Positions 44,557 through 55,600 of a stretch of 64,000 nucleotides of DNA are shown in pieces. Every line of letters begins with the position of its first letter. Position 1 is the stretch's first letter. Source of the DNA: Durusdinium trenchii (lineage: Eukaryota > Sar > Dinophyceae > Suessiales > Symbiodiniaceae); NCBI GenBank assembly GCA_963970005.1, contig CAXAMN010025694.1, forward strand, positions 1,673,003 to 1,737,002. The letters are read 5' to 3'. Both the position numbers and the translations under genes were made by a program. The notes below the pieces were generated by a model, which saw only the letters and a list, made by a program, of their open reading frames with translations, had not been told where the DNA came from and did not search any database.

Positions 44557-45837
44557 AGGATGTGGTTGGAGCCCTAGGGTTCAATCTTGAGAACCCTTAC
44601 CCCTACTCCAATCCCTTTGGGGCGTTTGCCGCTTGTTTCAATTTGCTCCCTATCTTGGACCTTCAACATCCTTTTGTTCAAAGGCCCACGACCATCCACC
44701 CGCGCAGTCCAGGGGACAGGCATCATTTACAAGATCGATTTTCCGTTCAATGCCGAGACTTGGCTGTTTCGCGTGCGCCCAACGACGGGAACTCTTCCGT
44801 TTTTCCCTGGTCCGGGGGTTGAACGCGGTGCAAGAATGTGGAAGACCTGTGAGATGCTGTTGAGGATGTGTGCATTTAAACTTTACACGCCGCAGGTGTA
44901 TTCTTGAGGCGAACTCACATAAGATGCTGCTCCAAAGAGACGCCAAGCTGGTATTGTCATGAGACGTTTTGAGGCATTCTCGTTCTTGTTTTTCCCGTTT
45001 GGCAATTGAACAGCATACTCCATCCAGCATGGAGTAGCCAGGGCGGGCGGGTTGAGTCGGAATCAGGTGAGGACTCGACCCACGGGGGGTGGCCGCTGAA
45101 AGTTGATTGGGGTGATCTCTCAACACGATGCAGTGGAATTGTGCGACTGATGGGTGGGATGCTTGTGACGAAAGACACAACAAGTCTGTGGAGACGTTAT
45201 GTCGCATGATGTTGCACACTTCGCGTGCAGGACTTGGATCCTTTTGCAGCTTCGAAGCTGCCTTCGGAATGAATCCGGTTCCAAGACCTATTTGTGATGT
45301 GTTACATGTTCTCACATATTTGGGCAAGCGAACGACTGCCTTCTGCGCTCAAGAACACGGTTCTATACATCACGGCACGTGCAGTGCAATATATTCAGTG
45401 CATGCCGCGTGAATCGACCGGGCACAGAGCCTACCGGTGGTTGGGTTCACAGTCATTTGGAAGAACACTGAGATACACTGAGCCTTTGTTTTTGGTGGTG
45501 GGCGAGGTCCGTTTCCAAAAAAAAACAAAGGTGGGAGCTGGATCGAGGATCGAAGTGAAGACCTCAGACGGACCGTCCACTGCGCAGGTGGCCAATCTTG
45601 AGCCAAGTAAAGTGATTGGTGGTAAGAATACTTTAATAAGTTTGATACGGCCAGAAGTGATTCAGATGGTCAGAATGATCAGACGTTTTATACTTATTTT
45701 GTATAATACTGATATATTCATTGCGCCTGTGTCCAGGTGCCAGGCCAGTCATCAACACTGGCCGTTGACCAGAAAACAATTTGCCCCCCCCTCCAACAAC
45801 GTTGGCTTGAACTGTTCAGCCAGTGAAAGTGGAGAAC

Positions 45838-45935
45838 CTTACTAACATGGAAGTGGAGAATGGCCCCGAAAGGAAGACCATGAAATCCACGACAAACAGG
45901 TGGTGTTCCCCTCCACGTAACCATGTTAGTTAGAG
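45838..45935. repeat. Hairpin element, copy D
   Basis: CTAACATGGAAGTGGAG on the left and CTCCACGTAACCATGTTAG on the right, differing by a two-base insertion. It lies about 60 bp upstream of the first kinase exon. Confidence 0.6.
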
Positions 45936-45996
45936 GGGAGAGAGTATTCTTTGGGGAGCTTGGTGGCACACAGCTGTTTGACCGGTGGCACATAAG

Positions 45997-47858
45997 TTCG
46001 GCGCTGAGGAGTTGCTACAGAAGATGGGGCCGTCATGGCTCACCAAGGCCTTCCATACGGCAGGTGCGGTGGTGCTGGCGCATCGAGAGGGTGTCAAGTG
46101 GCACAACAGCGAGTTGCAGAGGCCTAGTTGAAACAGATCTTTGCAACATGCTGAGGAATTCATCCTACACACATCCACCTAAGATGAACGAACCCACATG
46201 TTGAAAGTTTTGGAGTTGTACTCCCAGACACCTGCAGCTGCAGGTGGCTGAAGGTGGAGACATGTGTTTTTTCCCAGAGCGTCCATTCATGCCCAGATCT
46301 TTGAACGTGAAGACGGACACGAAGACAAGTCGCACAAAGACACGTGACTCCTGTGGGGGGACGCTTTTGTTTTTGTTTTTTGGGTGGCATGTTTGATTTC
46401 TGAAGGTGCCAAATCCAAAGGGGCGACCCCCTATCTCACTCCTCACTCCTCACGGACAGACAGAGATAGACAGACTCAAACAGGGACTCCAAGCACGGAC
46501 CGATCCTTTCCTGATACCTAGCGTCTCGACCCTTTCTCGGCTGGCGACGTTGGCGGTGCTGCGAGATGTTTTCAGGCTCCATGCCCAAAGACAATAAGGT
46601 GAAGACCTTGAAGAACATTAAGGAGAACCCCGCCGTCGTGTGTCACGCGACCTTGCCCCTATGAAGTCGCATCACGCGACAGATTCGACGCCGCGGGCAT
46701 CGACACGGTTTTAGGGGGTTGTGAGGCGATGAAGAAAAGGAATTTCATGAGTGTCCTGAGGGTACTAAGAGTCAGGAACCAAAAATACCACACGTTCCTC
46801 CTTGCAGCCATTGCCTGTTGAACAAGGGTTGGGGACAAAGGATGATTCCAATTGCCTGGAAGACGACTTGGCGGACAGTTCCATGGTTAGTTTGCGCGCG
46901 CATCAGGGTTCCTGCGATGTCTGGTGGATGTGGTGTTTGTTGGGGTGTTGTGAATGACAAAACCATCACAAACCTTGGCATCTCTCCCCACAAAACTGAG
47001 AAGGGAGAAGAACTCATCACCGAGCCCAGCAACTCCTCCAGGTGAGGTCGGAATCAAGGGTGACGAGTGTCAGCTGGGGAATGTATGGGGTCCCATACTG
47101 GTGATGGTCCCAGAATCAAAGACGAATGCGGGGATTTGTTCGACTTCAGCTATGACTTGGCCTTGCAACTGTGGTATGGGAAATTAACCAACCTGGAATT
47201 CACATCGAGTGCTCACCTATGTTTGTGCCACAACTGTTTGTTATCCGTTTTATCAAGTTCTCCAAGTCTTCACGCGTCATGAGATGTCAAGAAACATGTG
47301 TGCCTGGCATTGCCCGGCCCACGGTCCGCCCCACGTCTATCTCATTTGCCTCGCGCCTGCGTTGGCAGGAATACATCGGCGGAGGGAACTGCTCCAAGCT
47401 GGTCTTCGATGCGCCCTGGCCGAGAGGACCTCCTCGCCCTGGCGACCCAAACGCGCAGTCGGAGTTGATCTCCCTAGCCCGTCGAGAACGGGAGATGTGA
47501 GGCACATGGTAGCGATCAGAGACTCATACAGAACCACCTCTCAAATCCTCTAAAGAATGTTACAGTACTGACCATTTTACTTGTACTTGATCATGTCGAC
47601 CTGCACTTATGTAACTCATAGCGCAGCCAAAAGCGCCAATCAGTCCTTGTGAATTCTTTCCTGTCCCTCCAAAATGCCTTCTTAAGCCGGTGTTCTTGAT
47701 TCATAATGAACTGTCACAAACGTGGTCTTGCCCGAGACTGTCAGGTGGAGTATGAGCAGCCAGCGCCCGATTTGCATACCGAGCTCTTTGCGAAGATCCC
47801 CTTCCCACTGGCCGGCAACACGCTGTCTGATCGTATGGCATCGTCCGTGATGCAGATG
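45997..47858 (+). CDS. Kinase N-lobe exons
   Basis: 45997-46063 ends in phase 1 at a GT donor (CAG|GTGCGG). 46576-46622 starts with the complementary two bases and ends in phase 0 before GAGAAC, that is, a GA donor. 47369-47410 starts GAA TAC ATC GGC after CAG and ends in phase 0 before GCGCCC, a GC donor. 47745-47858 starts GTG GAG TAT after TCAG. Joined, they read NIK|EYIGGGNCSKLVFD|VEYEQPAP without a break, the strand-loop-strand order of a phosphotransferase N-lobe. The Lys in ELFAKIPFP is the likely ATP-phosphate contact. Confidence 0.68.
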
Positions 47859-50345
47859 CTTTCCACGAGTGGTCATCGATAGGGGTCGGAAGGGTGTGGA
47901 AGGTTGTGGAAGATTACGGTGTCTACGGGCTTCAGGGTTGGGTGTCTTCATGTGCCCCTTTGATCTCAATTGCAAATTGGGATGAACATTTTAAAGACTC
48001 GCTTGTTGATGCTTGTTGTAGGTCTTGGCAATCGACCAAAGCATGAAGAACGTGAAGAAGACATATAAAATCACACATAGATATGTATTTAAACAGATAG
48101 AGGAAACACAACGCAAAGATTGACTAGAATCTAGTAGATGATATTACGAACACCGTGATTCACCTACAGCCTACAGCATGTATCACTTAACCCCCCAAAA
48201 AGACTTGTCTGCTCCCGCCACTCGGAGAGACCCATCCCCAAGGAGTGGAGCAGAGATCGGAGAGATCAATGCTCAAAGACTTTTAGAGCACCTGGGACCT
48301 GGGCCGAGCTCGAGCGCGGCACGCGACCACAGAGAAAGACCGCTCGTGCGAAGGCACGACTGAGGATCAGTCACTGATCCTCAGGGAGGAGAAGTTCCTT
48401 CATGACTCCGGATGTGGGGGGGGATGTGAGGGTTTTTCCCACCCTTCAATCTCTAACACCGCACCGTGTGGAAGGAAAGGTTTATACCTGTTCTCCGGAC
48501 ATTCGAGGCGGCACATAGCTAGAGCCTCGGCGGTGAAGAAGGATTCACAGGGGCCCCCCCAGAGCTCCAATGGCATCCTCAGAAGACGGACCTCCAAACG
48601 TAGTTTCGCGTTGGTCATTGGGGTCCGCCCTTTGCCAGATGATTCTATGGCTGGATTCCATGTTATTTTGGTTGGGAGGCACAAGGCGTGAGTATGGGAC
48701 CGCGCTGCCCTACCAATCCTGGAGGCCCAGCACAGCACGACAACGCAAAGCTTGGCCTTCCTTCATGTTATTAATTCATTAATTCGATTGATCAGTCGTC
48801 TTCATGTTTTTGATCGTTTTGGGCATGGACCTTCCTGACGGTTCTTGACCTGCAGGCTGTCGATCGGGCCGGACCTTCAATCGTCGTGCCTGAGGTCGCG
48901 CCTTCCTTTCAGCATCCCCAGGTACTATTTTGGCGATGTGTCGAACGATGCTCAGCTGTGAGAGCACACGGTTTTCCTTGGCAGGGCGCCCGTTGGTTGG
49001 CTTGCGTTTATCAACTCCACTTGATCACTTGATCTTAGACCCTTCCCGTTGAGTGAACACGAACTCACCAGTCCTCGGACCGGCCACGAACTCACCGGAC
49101 GGGGCGGGGTGGGTGGGTGGGCCTTTTCGGCTTCGGCGAGCCGAGGACACCTCCAACTGGATCCTCATCACCGAGCGGATCCCTTTCGGGCCGCTGGGGC
49201 TAAGAGCGACCAGGGGTGGAAGAGAGTTTCGGAGGGTTTGGATTCCACAGCCGAGGTTTGTAGAGGCCAAGAAACTGTTGGAGTATGTTGGAGTTGTTCT
49301 TTCGTTGGGTATTTGTTCCAAGTTGTCTTGACATTTTTCACTTTGTGGGTTAGGGCCAGGGATGGTTAGGGTATGTGGTCTGTGGGGCCAGACAGATCAC
49401 AGATCAGAATTCTTGGACGTGCCAGTGGAGCTCCTGGAGGCTAGACACACTGATGATTGGAACATGCAGGGAAGCCTCTTTGGCACCCTTTTGGCACCGG
49501 CCCCCAGGAACGGATCAAACCATGAGCGGGCCCCTTATGGGGTTCCGGCCCAGAATGTTGGGCTCCATTGGTGGGCGGGACTGACCATGCGGCGAAGAAC
49601 GGCAGGCTGAGGTGATTGCAGACCTGCAGCTTCCCATATCCATAGACATCGTTCTTCCCAGCTTTTCTTGGTTGGATGCAGAATCCACCACTTTGACCAA
49701 GCAGCTATCCATCTCCGAAGATGGTGGCACGGATGCATCAAAGAACGCTTTTTCCCCCTAAGGAAGCAAGATGGTGATCGAAAGATGGACCCTGCCTATG
49801 ACAAGATGAAGGACCGCGGCAGGTGCCCAGCCCCGGCACCTCCACCGAAAAAAACAGCCCTTTTTGCGACAGGGGCTGGGGGAGTGGCTCGTGGCCACAT
49901 GTCTCATGGGGTGCTCTCCTGCAGTGTATTTCTTGTATGATCTTGTATGTTGGTGCGGTTTGATGGAAGATATGCCACATCGAAGAGGAGTCTCAAGTTG
50001 AACTTATTATCTGAACTATTCTGAACCTAACCGTACTACAGTATAGTTATTTGTTATGAATTTGTCATGCACTGGTTTGCAATTCTGAAGTTGCTCCACT
50101 CTTCTGGGTATCCATGGGCGGACCCCATTTTGTATGATGAGACCTGAGTGGGCCTCATAGAGTCGAATGTATCCAGATGGCCTGGGGGTATCCCTTTTTC
50201 GATCTCGCGCACGTATCTTTACCGTCGCTGAGAGGACTGGGAGCTGAAGGGGACTGTAGACGAGTACTATTTCCTGCTGACCACCTATGGCGCCCGCATG
50301 GCGGGCATGGACAAGGCGGGCATGGGAGAAAAAGGCTTACGCGCA
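45997..50345 (+). CDS. APH/CHK-like kinase gene, N-lobe to hinge; C-lobe not found
   Basis: Nine short exons join into the N-lobe of an aminoglycoside-phosphotransferase/CHK-like (ecdysteroid-kinase-like) small-molecule kinase. Exons: 45997-46063, 46576-46622, 47369-47410, 47745-47858, about 48254-48300, 48922-48954, 49146-49198, 49785-49811 and 50235-50345. In order these give AEELLQKMGPSWLTKAFHTA; MPKDNKVKTLKNIK; the glycine loop EYIGGGNCSKLVFD; the lysine strand DLHTELFAKIPFP; an alpha-C-like EINAQRLLEHL; YYFGDVSNDAQ; the hinge NWILITERIPFG; DPAYDKMK; and DWELKGTVDEYYFLLTTYGA then RMAGMDKAG. Phases agree at several joins, some with GC or GA donors. I also recall a dinoflagellate predicted-protein family of this layout. 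The HxD-type catalytic loop and metal site are not seen before the next gene. Substrate unknown. Confidence 0.65.
48254..50345 (+). CDS. Kinase hinge-region exons
   Basis: EINAQRLLEHL (about 48254-48300) would supply the helix-C glutamate. YYFGDVSNDAQ (48922-48954) and DTSNWILITERIPFG (49146-49198, ending before a GC donor) form the strands to the hinge. The 27-nt exon 49785-49811 reads MDPAYDKMK and is followed by GACCGC, a GA donor. Exon 50235 continues DWELKGTVDEYYFLL, so the join is AAG|GAC. The last frame reads on to a stop after ALKPAL, probably past the true splice site. Confidence 0.65.
48360..48384. repeat. Perfect 25-bp palindrome
   Basis: CTGAGGATCAGT, a central C, then ACTGATCCTCAG. 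Intronic in the kinase gene. Confidence 0.85.
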
Positions 50346-50435
50346 GTGCACACAGCGTTGAAGCCCGCTTTGTAACGCTATTGCGTTCGAACACCTTCCG
50401 AGAAGGGACTGGACATGGAGACCAGAACTGTTCCT

Positions 50436-50460
50436 GAACCTTCAAACGTAGCAGAAATTT
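50436..50460 (+). repeat. Left copy of a split direct repeat flanking the 50.8-62.1 kb gene
   Basis: GAACCTTCAAACGTAGCAGA then AATTT. The copy at 62718-62755 has ACCTCCAAACG and CGTAGCAGAAATTT in the same order, with 17 extra bases between. The exact 14-base match CGTAGCAGAAATTT occurs nowhere else that I noticed. It starts about 90 bp after the last visible kinase exon. Confidence 0.6.
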
Positions 50461-50743
50461 CAGTACATCTCAAATTTGTAGCATAAATCATGATTGGATC
50501 AAAACGACCACTTTTTGGAGGGTCGAGCAGAAATCTGAAATCGAACAGTTTTTGCCTCCGCAGTGGCCACCATTGGCTCTAGGGGAGCTGATGCAGTGTA
50601 TGTTGTACACGCAGGCCAAGTTTTGAGAGAGGTAGGTTCATGTCCAACCTCAGCCGTGGAAGAAACTGAGGTCTGCCTGGCTTGTTATATGTTTTGCTGG
50701 CACTAGTTGATGTGAAGCGTGTTGGAGCAAAACCCCTTACTCT

Positions 50744-50753
50744 GTAGCCATTT
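50744..50753 (+). promoter_or_regulatory. Spliced-leader-like decamer upstream of a start codon
   Basis: GTAGCCATTT, identical to the core of the dinoflagellate spliced leader, followed by a partly matching CTC. It lies 45 bp before the ATG at 50798. Relict leaders upstream of reinserted genes are described in dinoflagellates; ten bases alone do not prove it, and a second decamer copy occurs at 22647. Confidence 0.2.
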
Positions 50754-50797
50754 ATCTCGATCTTATATGGAGTGAGCTTCCTACCAAAGCCATTTCC

Positions 50798-52600
50798 ATG
50801 GGTTCACCTGTGGCAGCTGCGTGGGAACAGCTTGAGTATGTCGTGTCAGCTGCCCAAAAAGGTCAACTCGTGGTCTATTCAGACCCAAAGTCAGGCGTTT
50901 TGACCCGGAGGGATGTCGTGAATAACGCTGACTTGCTTGGGCCATTGATTGAACATGTTGGTAGCTCGAATGCTTCATCCAAAATGTTTGTGTTTTCTTT
51001 TTGAGTAGGTTGGCTTAAATCTAAACAGCTTCAACCAGACCTTTCCGTACATGTATGCTAGGTATGCGGCCGACTATTGGCGACCTTCAGAAGCATGTGG
51101 ATGAATTCTTTTGGAGGGTGAGGAGTCGTGCAAAGGCTCCAATGACCAGTCCCTAGCCTGCTTCTATATAAGTTTGCAATATGTGTCTTCCAACCCCGAA
51201 AACCTTGTACATCCTGCTGTACGATAGGGTTCGTGCAAAAGCAAATCTTCACTCGTTCTAAGGTGCAAAGATCAAAGCCCATGCGTGGGCATTGCGACAG
51301 CTCATCACTCAATTTGGGAGAGCGGCCAAGAGGCCTCATGTTCCACGCGAGGCTGCCATGAAAAGTTTGTTCATCAGTGCTGGCGTACCTCTTCCAACAG
51401 GCCCCCTGCTCCAAAACAAGTTTCTCACACCATGTTTGTGCCTTTTTAATTGGTCCTGCAGCCTAAGTTCAATTGTCATTTGTTGAGTCAGTATGACCTT
51501 CCCTCTAGGTGATGTCAAAGAAGAGCCACAGGAAGATGACGATGAAGAAGGTTGGGAAGAGGAAGCTCCAGAAGATGACCAGATTGTAGACCCAGAGGAG
51601 CTTCAACTTATCCTGGAAGAGTTTGTTTGGATAGAAAGGGTTACATATCTTTCCCATGCTCCCACATAAGATATCTTATGGAGACAGGGGCCCATGTATG
51701 CATCCACAACCAAGCACTCACCCCCAGCTTCAGGACTTGGCTACCAAGCCAGCTGAACCTTCCAAGTCTTTGCCCGGGCCTGCTGCGGAGGAAGCGGAGT
51801 CTTTGGAGGAGATTGCGTCATCATCATTGGGGCCAATTGTGAAGGGAGCTCGCAAGGTTGCCACTGATTCACCTGACCGAAGTCAACAACCTTCCCTGCC
51901 AGCTCGGCCTACCAAACCTTTGGTGATCAAACCCAGCACTCAGGCATCTACTATGGATATATTTTTTTGGTATTTGGTGGGACATGTTTTAACTGTCCAC
52001 GTGTACAACTGTACCTGCAACCCTCCCCAAAAAACCCAATCCCAGGCATTCGGAAAGCACCATCATCTATTGCTACTCCTTCGCCCAGAGGCTGGGTGGC
52101 CAAAAGACACAGGGCATGACTCATTTCTTAAAGCCCACCTCTTCAAAAAACTGGGGTATCCTGACTGGTTATAATTTGTTCTTGCTAACTCTGGGCCGTT
52201 TAGGTGTGGAACCAACGACCCGAACACCTCCAAATCCACCACACCCTACGAGCCTTAAGTTTGGGCATGCTTTGGTGGAGAATGATGGGAGCCACTACAC
52301 ATGTGTGGCATGCTCATGCCAAGCTGCAGACATGGAGGCGCTTGGTGCTATCAAATGTGAGCCTCCTGAGGGTTTCAAGGGTTCCAGCTTGAAACGGCTG
52401 GAAGAAGAACGTTGCAAATTGGAAAAAACTTAGGAAGCTTAGGCTGCTCGAGCTGGAAATGCTTGAGCTTCAAAGGCTTCAGAGCCAGCGCGCAGCCCTT
52501 GCCTCCAAATCCATGACCAAGCAGATCTCTCCTGAAGGTCAACTCCTTGGAGGCCAGTTTGGCAGTGTAGTTCTGGCTGGATAATGTATATGGCAACCGG
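50798..52600 (+). CDS. N-terminal exons of the 50.8-62.1 kb gene
   Basis: Start chosen at the ATG of MGSPVAAAWEQLEYVVSAAQ (50798), the first strong coding exon. Then 51062-51150: TIGDLQKHVDEFFWRVRSRA. 51271-51400: IKAHAWALRQLITQFGRAAK then RPHVPREAAMKSLFISAGVP, ending in phase 1 at a GC donor. 51510-51620 completes that glycine and reads DVKEEPQEDDDEEGWEEEAP. 51734-51943: DLATKPAEPSKSLPGPAAEE. 52204 onward: GVEPTTRTPPNPPHPTSLKF, with a CVACSC cluster. At 52431-52436 the frame closes unless the A6 run is read as A5, after which LRKLRLLELEMLELQRLQSQ continues. No domain assigned. Confidence 0.58.
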
Positions 52601-55600
52601 TTGTGAACACCCCGATCGTATGTACAGACACGTGCTGTGTACACCTATTCATTTTTTGGCCCACCAAGAGCCCATAGGATCTAGTACATATGCAAGGAAC
52701 CTATCATACCAACAATCACCAACAATCCCGCCAGTGCAGGACATGTGATGGACAACGTTGAGACCCTGCCGATGGATGTCTCTGAGACCCAGATTGCCAC
52801 TGTCACTGCAAACACCATTGCCATCGAGAAGGACAGCTCACTATTCCAGCTGGGGTCTATCTAGTCAGACTTTAACTAATATAAACAATATATATAGGAG
52901 TGTATAAACTTGTGATCTGGGGAGTTGAGCTGTGTGGAAGTCTAGCCACTCTGCAGGAGCAAGCCCTGCAGAAGCCTGAGGCTAGCCCAAAAAGATTTGC
53001 CAGCGTGAACAAAGATGGACTTTCCACGACATTGGTTATGAACACGGAGTTCCTGGAAAAACACGAAGTGCCGTGCCCACCTCCACAGGAGGTGACGCCG
53101 CAGAATGAAGAAAGTAAGGAGAAGGAGGAGGAGAGTGGCAAGAATGCCACCTTGAACTCTGTTGCAAAAACCTTGGACTACTCGGACATGGGGAAAGCTC
53201 TTGATAGTGCAGAGGAGAAAAGCGTGGCAGAAGGGCAAATGGGAAGTGGAGATGATTCTTCTCACGGGAAGGATCGTGAGGGGGGCTCAAGGCAAGGCTT
53301 CATCGCCTGAAGAAGCGCAGTGCCCTTGCCCTCAAGTTGCTGAGGTCAAGGATGCTGATCGAGTAGAAGGTGAAGCTTGTGCAAAAAAAGAAGTGGAGCA
53401 GATAGCACAAGCCAAGGGTGAGGAGGATGCAAAGAAGGTGAATGGAAATGGTGCTGACGGCAATGAAGGCTCGACAAAGAAGAACAAAAGTGGAAGCAAT
53501 GAACTGAAGAAGCCAAATGATCCGGAAGTGAAGCGCCCTAAGTGCATTGACACTGCACCACCTGTGGCGCCCAAAGAGCAACCAAAAGCTACCAAGAGAA
53601 GCAAGAAGAAAAATGCAGCTTTGAAAGAGCAAGAACGATTGGAGCAGGAGGAGGACGAAGGGGAGGAACAAGAGGGTGAAACGGTCGCCAAAAGTAAGAG
53701 GAAAGGGAAGAAATCAAAGGACAAGCATGTGGCGGGCCGCAATGCAAAGGTGAAGGCCGAAGAGCAGAAGGGCAAGCAGGACAAGTCCAAGGAAGAAGGA
53801 AGAAAGGGCAAGGCCAAAAAGGACAAACCAAACGAACCAAAAGCCAAGAAGCAACAAAAGACTACGGAGGGAGAGGAGGAGAGTTCAAAGAACGCAAAGC
53901 CTGAGAAGACAACAAAGAGGCCATCGAGGGCATCGGAGAAGGCTGCGAAGGCTGCTAAAAAGGATGCTGGCGCTGGCAGGGCAGGAAAGGGCTCTCGGAG
54001 GAAGGCAGCTGAGGAGGAGGAGGATGAAGAGCTAAAGGCGAAAAAAGCAAAAGCAGTCACGAAAGTCTTCAGCCTACCACCAGGCCTTCAAAAAGGCCAA
54101 GCAGGAAGGCATGTCGGAGGCTGATGCACGCAAGGCTGCCAAGGAGGCTGGCCCAACATGGTTGACACGCTGAATATGCTCGAGTGTGTGTATATATATA
54201 GGACCAAACTTCATCGATCGAATAGTAAGTGCAAGTACCACAGAGTAAGTTACCATGCAGCCTTGCACTTCTGTGTTTAGGCGTACTCTTCCACTTCATG
54301 ATCGAGGACCTGATGCTTAGGGGGTTGGTGTCAAAAGGGCATCAAAATGCAAAGCTGGGGCAATAGGATCTGAGTGCCCTTGATTTGCTATAGCGGGGGA
54401 ACCTTGCCTGTGCAGGGATCAGTACGTTGATGAAAGATGGATGGTGAAAAGGAGTGCATACCGCTCCCTAGTACGTACATGTTTAGTCCTACAGGAGGTG
54501 TGTCAAATGAAATATAATATATATATATATACTTCACAACCTCACGCCAGGTTGGCAATTGGAAGTTGGCTATGGCCACTTGGATGGCCCGGGCCATGAA
54601 CGCAGGTGCCCCCCTCAGCCTTCAGTGTTTGCGTTTATCACGAATGGTGTTGGAAGTGCGTGCGCAATCTATACACACGCAGCTGGGATCGAGCCGTCAT
54701 GTTCATATGCAGTCATGGAGTCATCATCACTGAATGATTCCAGCGCAGCCTTCAATTTGATGGAAATGGGTGCTCCAAAATGTTTGGTTGCCCTCGTGCC
54801 TAGTATGCAAAGCAGAGTGGTCATCCTGATAGTTCAGCTATGTTCAGAATGAGGGCTCTTAAACTGCCTGCACTGTGCCAACCTTAAGGTCATCATGCTC
54901 AAGTGGTGCAAGGACTTTGAAGGTCGTGGACCTTATGACTTCTTTGAAGTCTTCTCCGGAAAAGCGAATACAACCAAGTGGTGGTGTCTTGAACTTGTAT
55001 GCATTCCAGTACCTATAGACGGGCACTTTACAATTAAGATATTTCATTGCACACAGAACTTAGGCACAAGTGTGGGTTCAAATGTGCATCGTTCGATATA
55101 GACTATGCAGCCAATGAACCACGTCCTGCATGTATGAACTTCCTACACCCGGCTGGATTCCTGTTCCTAGGCATCGTTGGTTTCTGTGATTGGCTGGCGC
55201 CATGTGTGCACATGTATGTATACTATACTTGATTGCATGCATCATACATGGTCAGGTTATGCCTGATCCTTGCGGCCAATATGCTTCCAAATGCTCTGAA
55301 TCTACTAGCCCCAGATTGCAGCAGTTGGGGTGTACCATCACGGGGAACGACGAGAAGGACCTTCCACAACTATCAAGGTGTCACCGAGTATGCGTGTGTA
55401 TCAAATGGAAATTTGATGGTGGCAAGGTCCTTTGAATGCAATTTCTTGGAAGTACTGCTATGCATGCAACCCCCCCTGGCACGCCCAATGTTTTGAGGCT
55501 CGTTTGCCTATGTCTGGTGGGCCTTGCCCGCAGAGCTATCTTCGTTATAGAGAACCCTGAGGGATCATTGATCTACAAGCACGTCAGGTTCGAATACCTT

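Larger units (their letters stand above)
44250..45990. other. No confident gene
   Basis: Holds a 12-bp stem inverted repeat at 44510-44556 and hairpin copy D at 45838-45935. Possible exon pieces at 45540-45606 (GSRIEVKTSDGPSTAQVANL) and 44140-44240 are too short to place. The kinase-like gene begins at the end of this block. Confidence 0.5.

Noticed and set aside
53332-54060. A 240-residue serine/phenylalanine/leucine-rich open frame on the minus strand
   Set aside because: It is the antisense shadow of the Lys/Glu-rich exon; AAG and GAG codons read backwards give Leu, Phe and Ser without stops.
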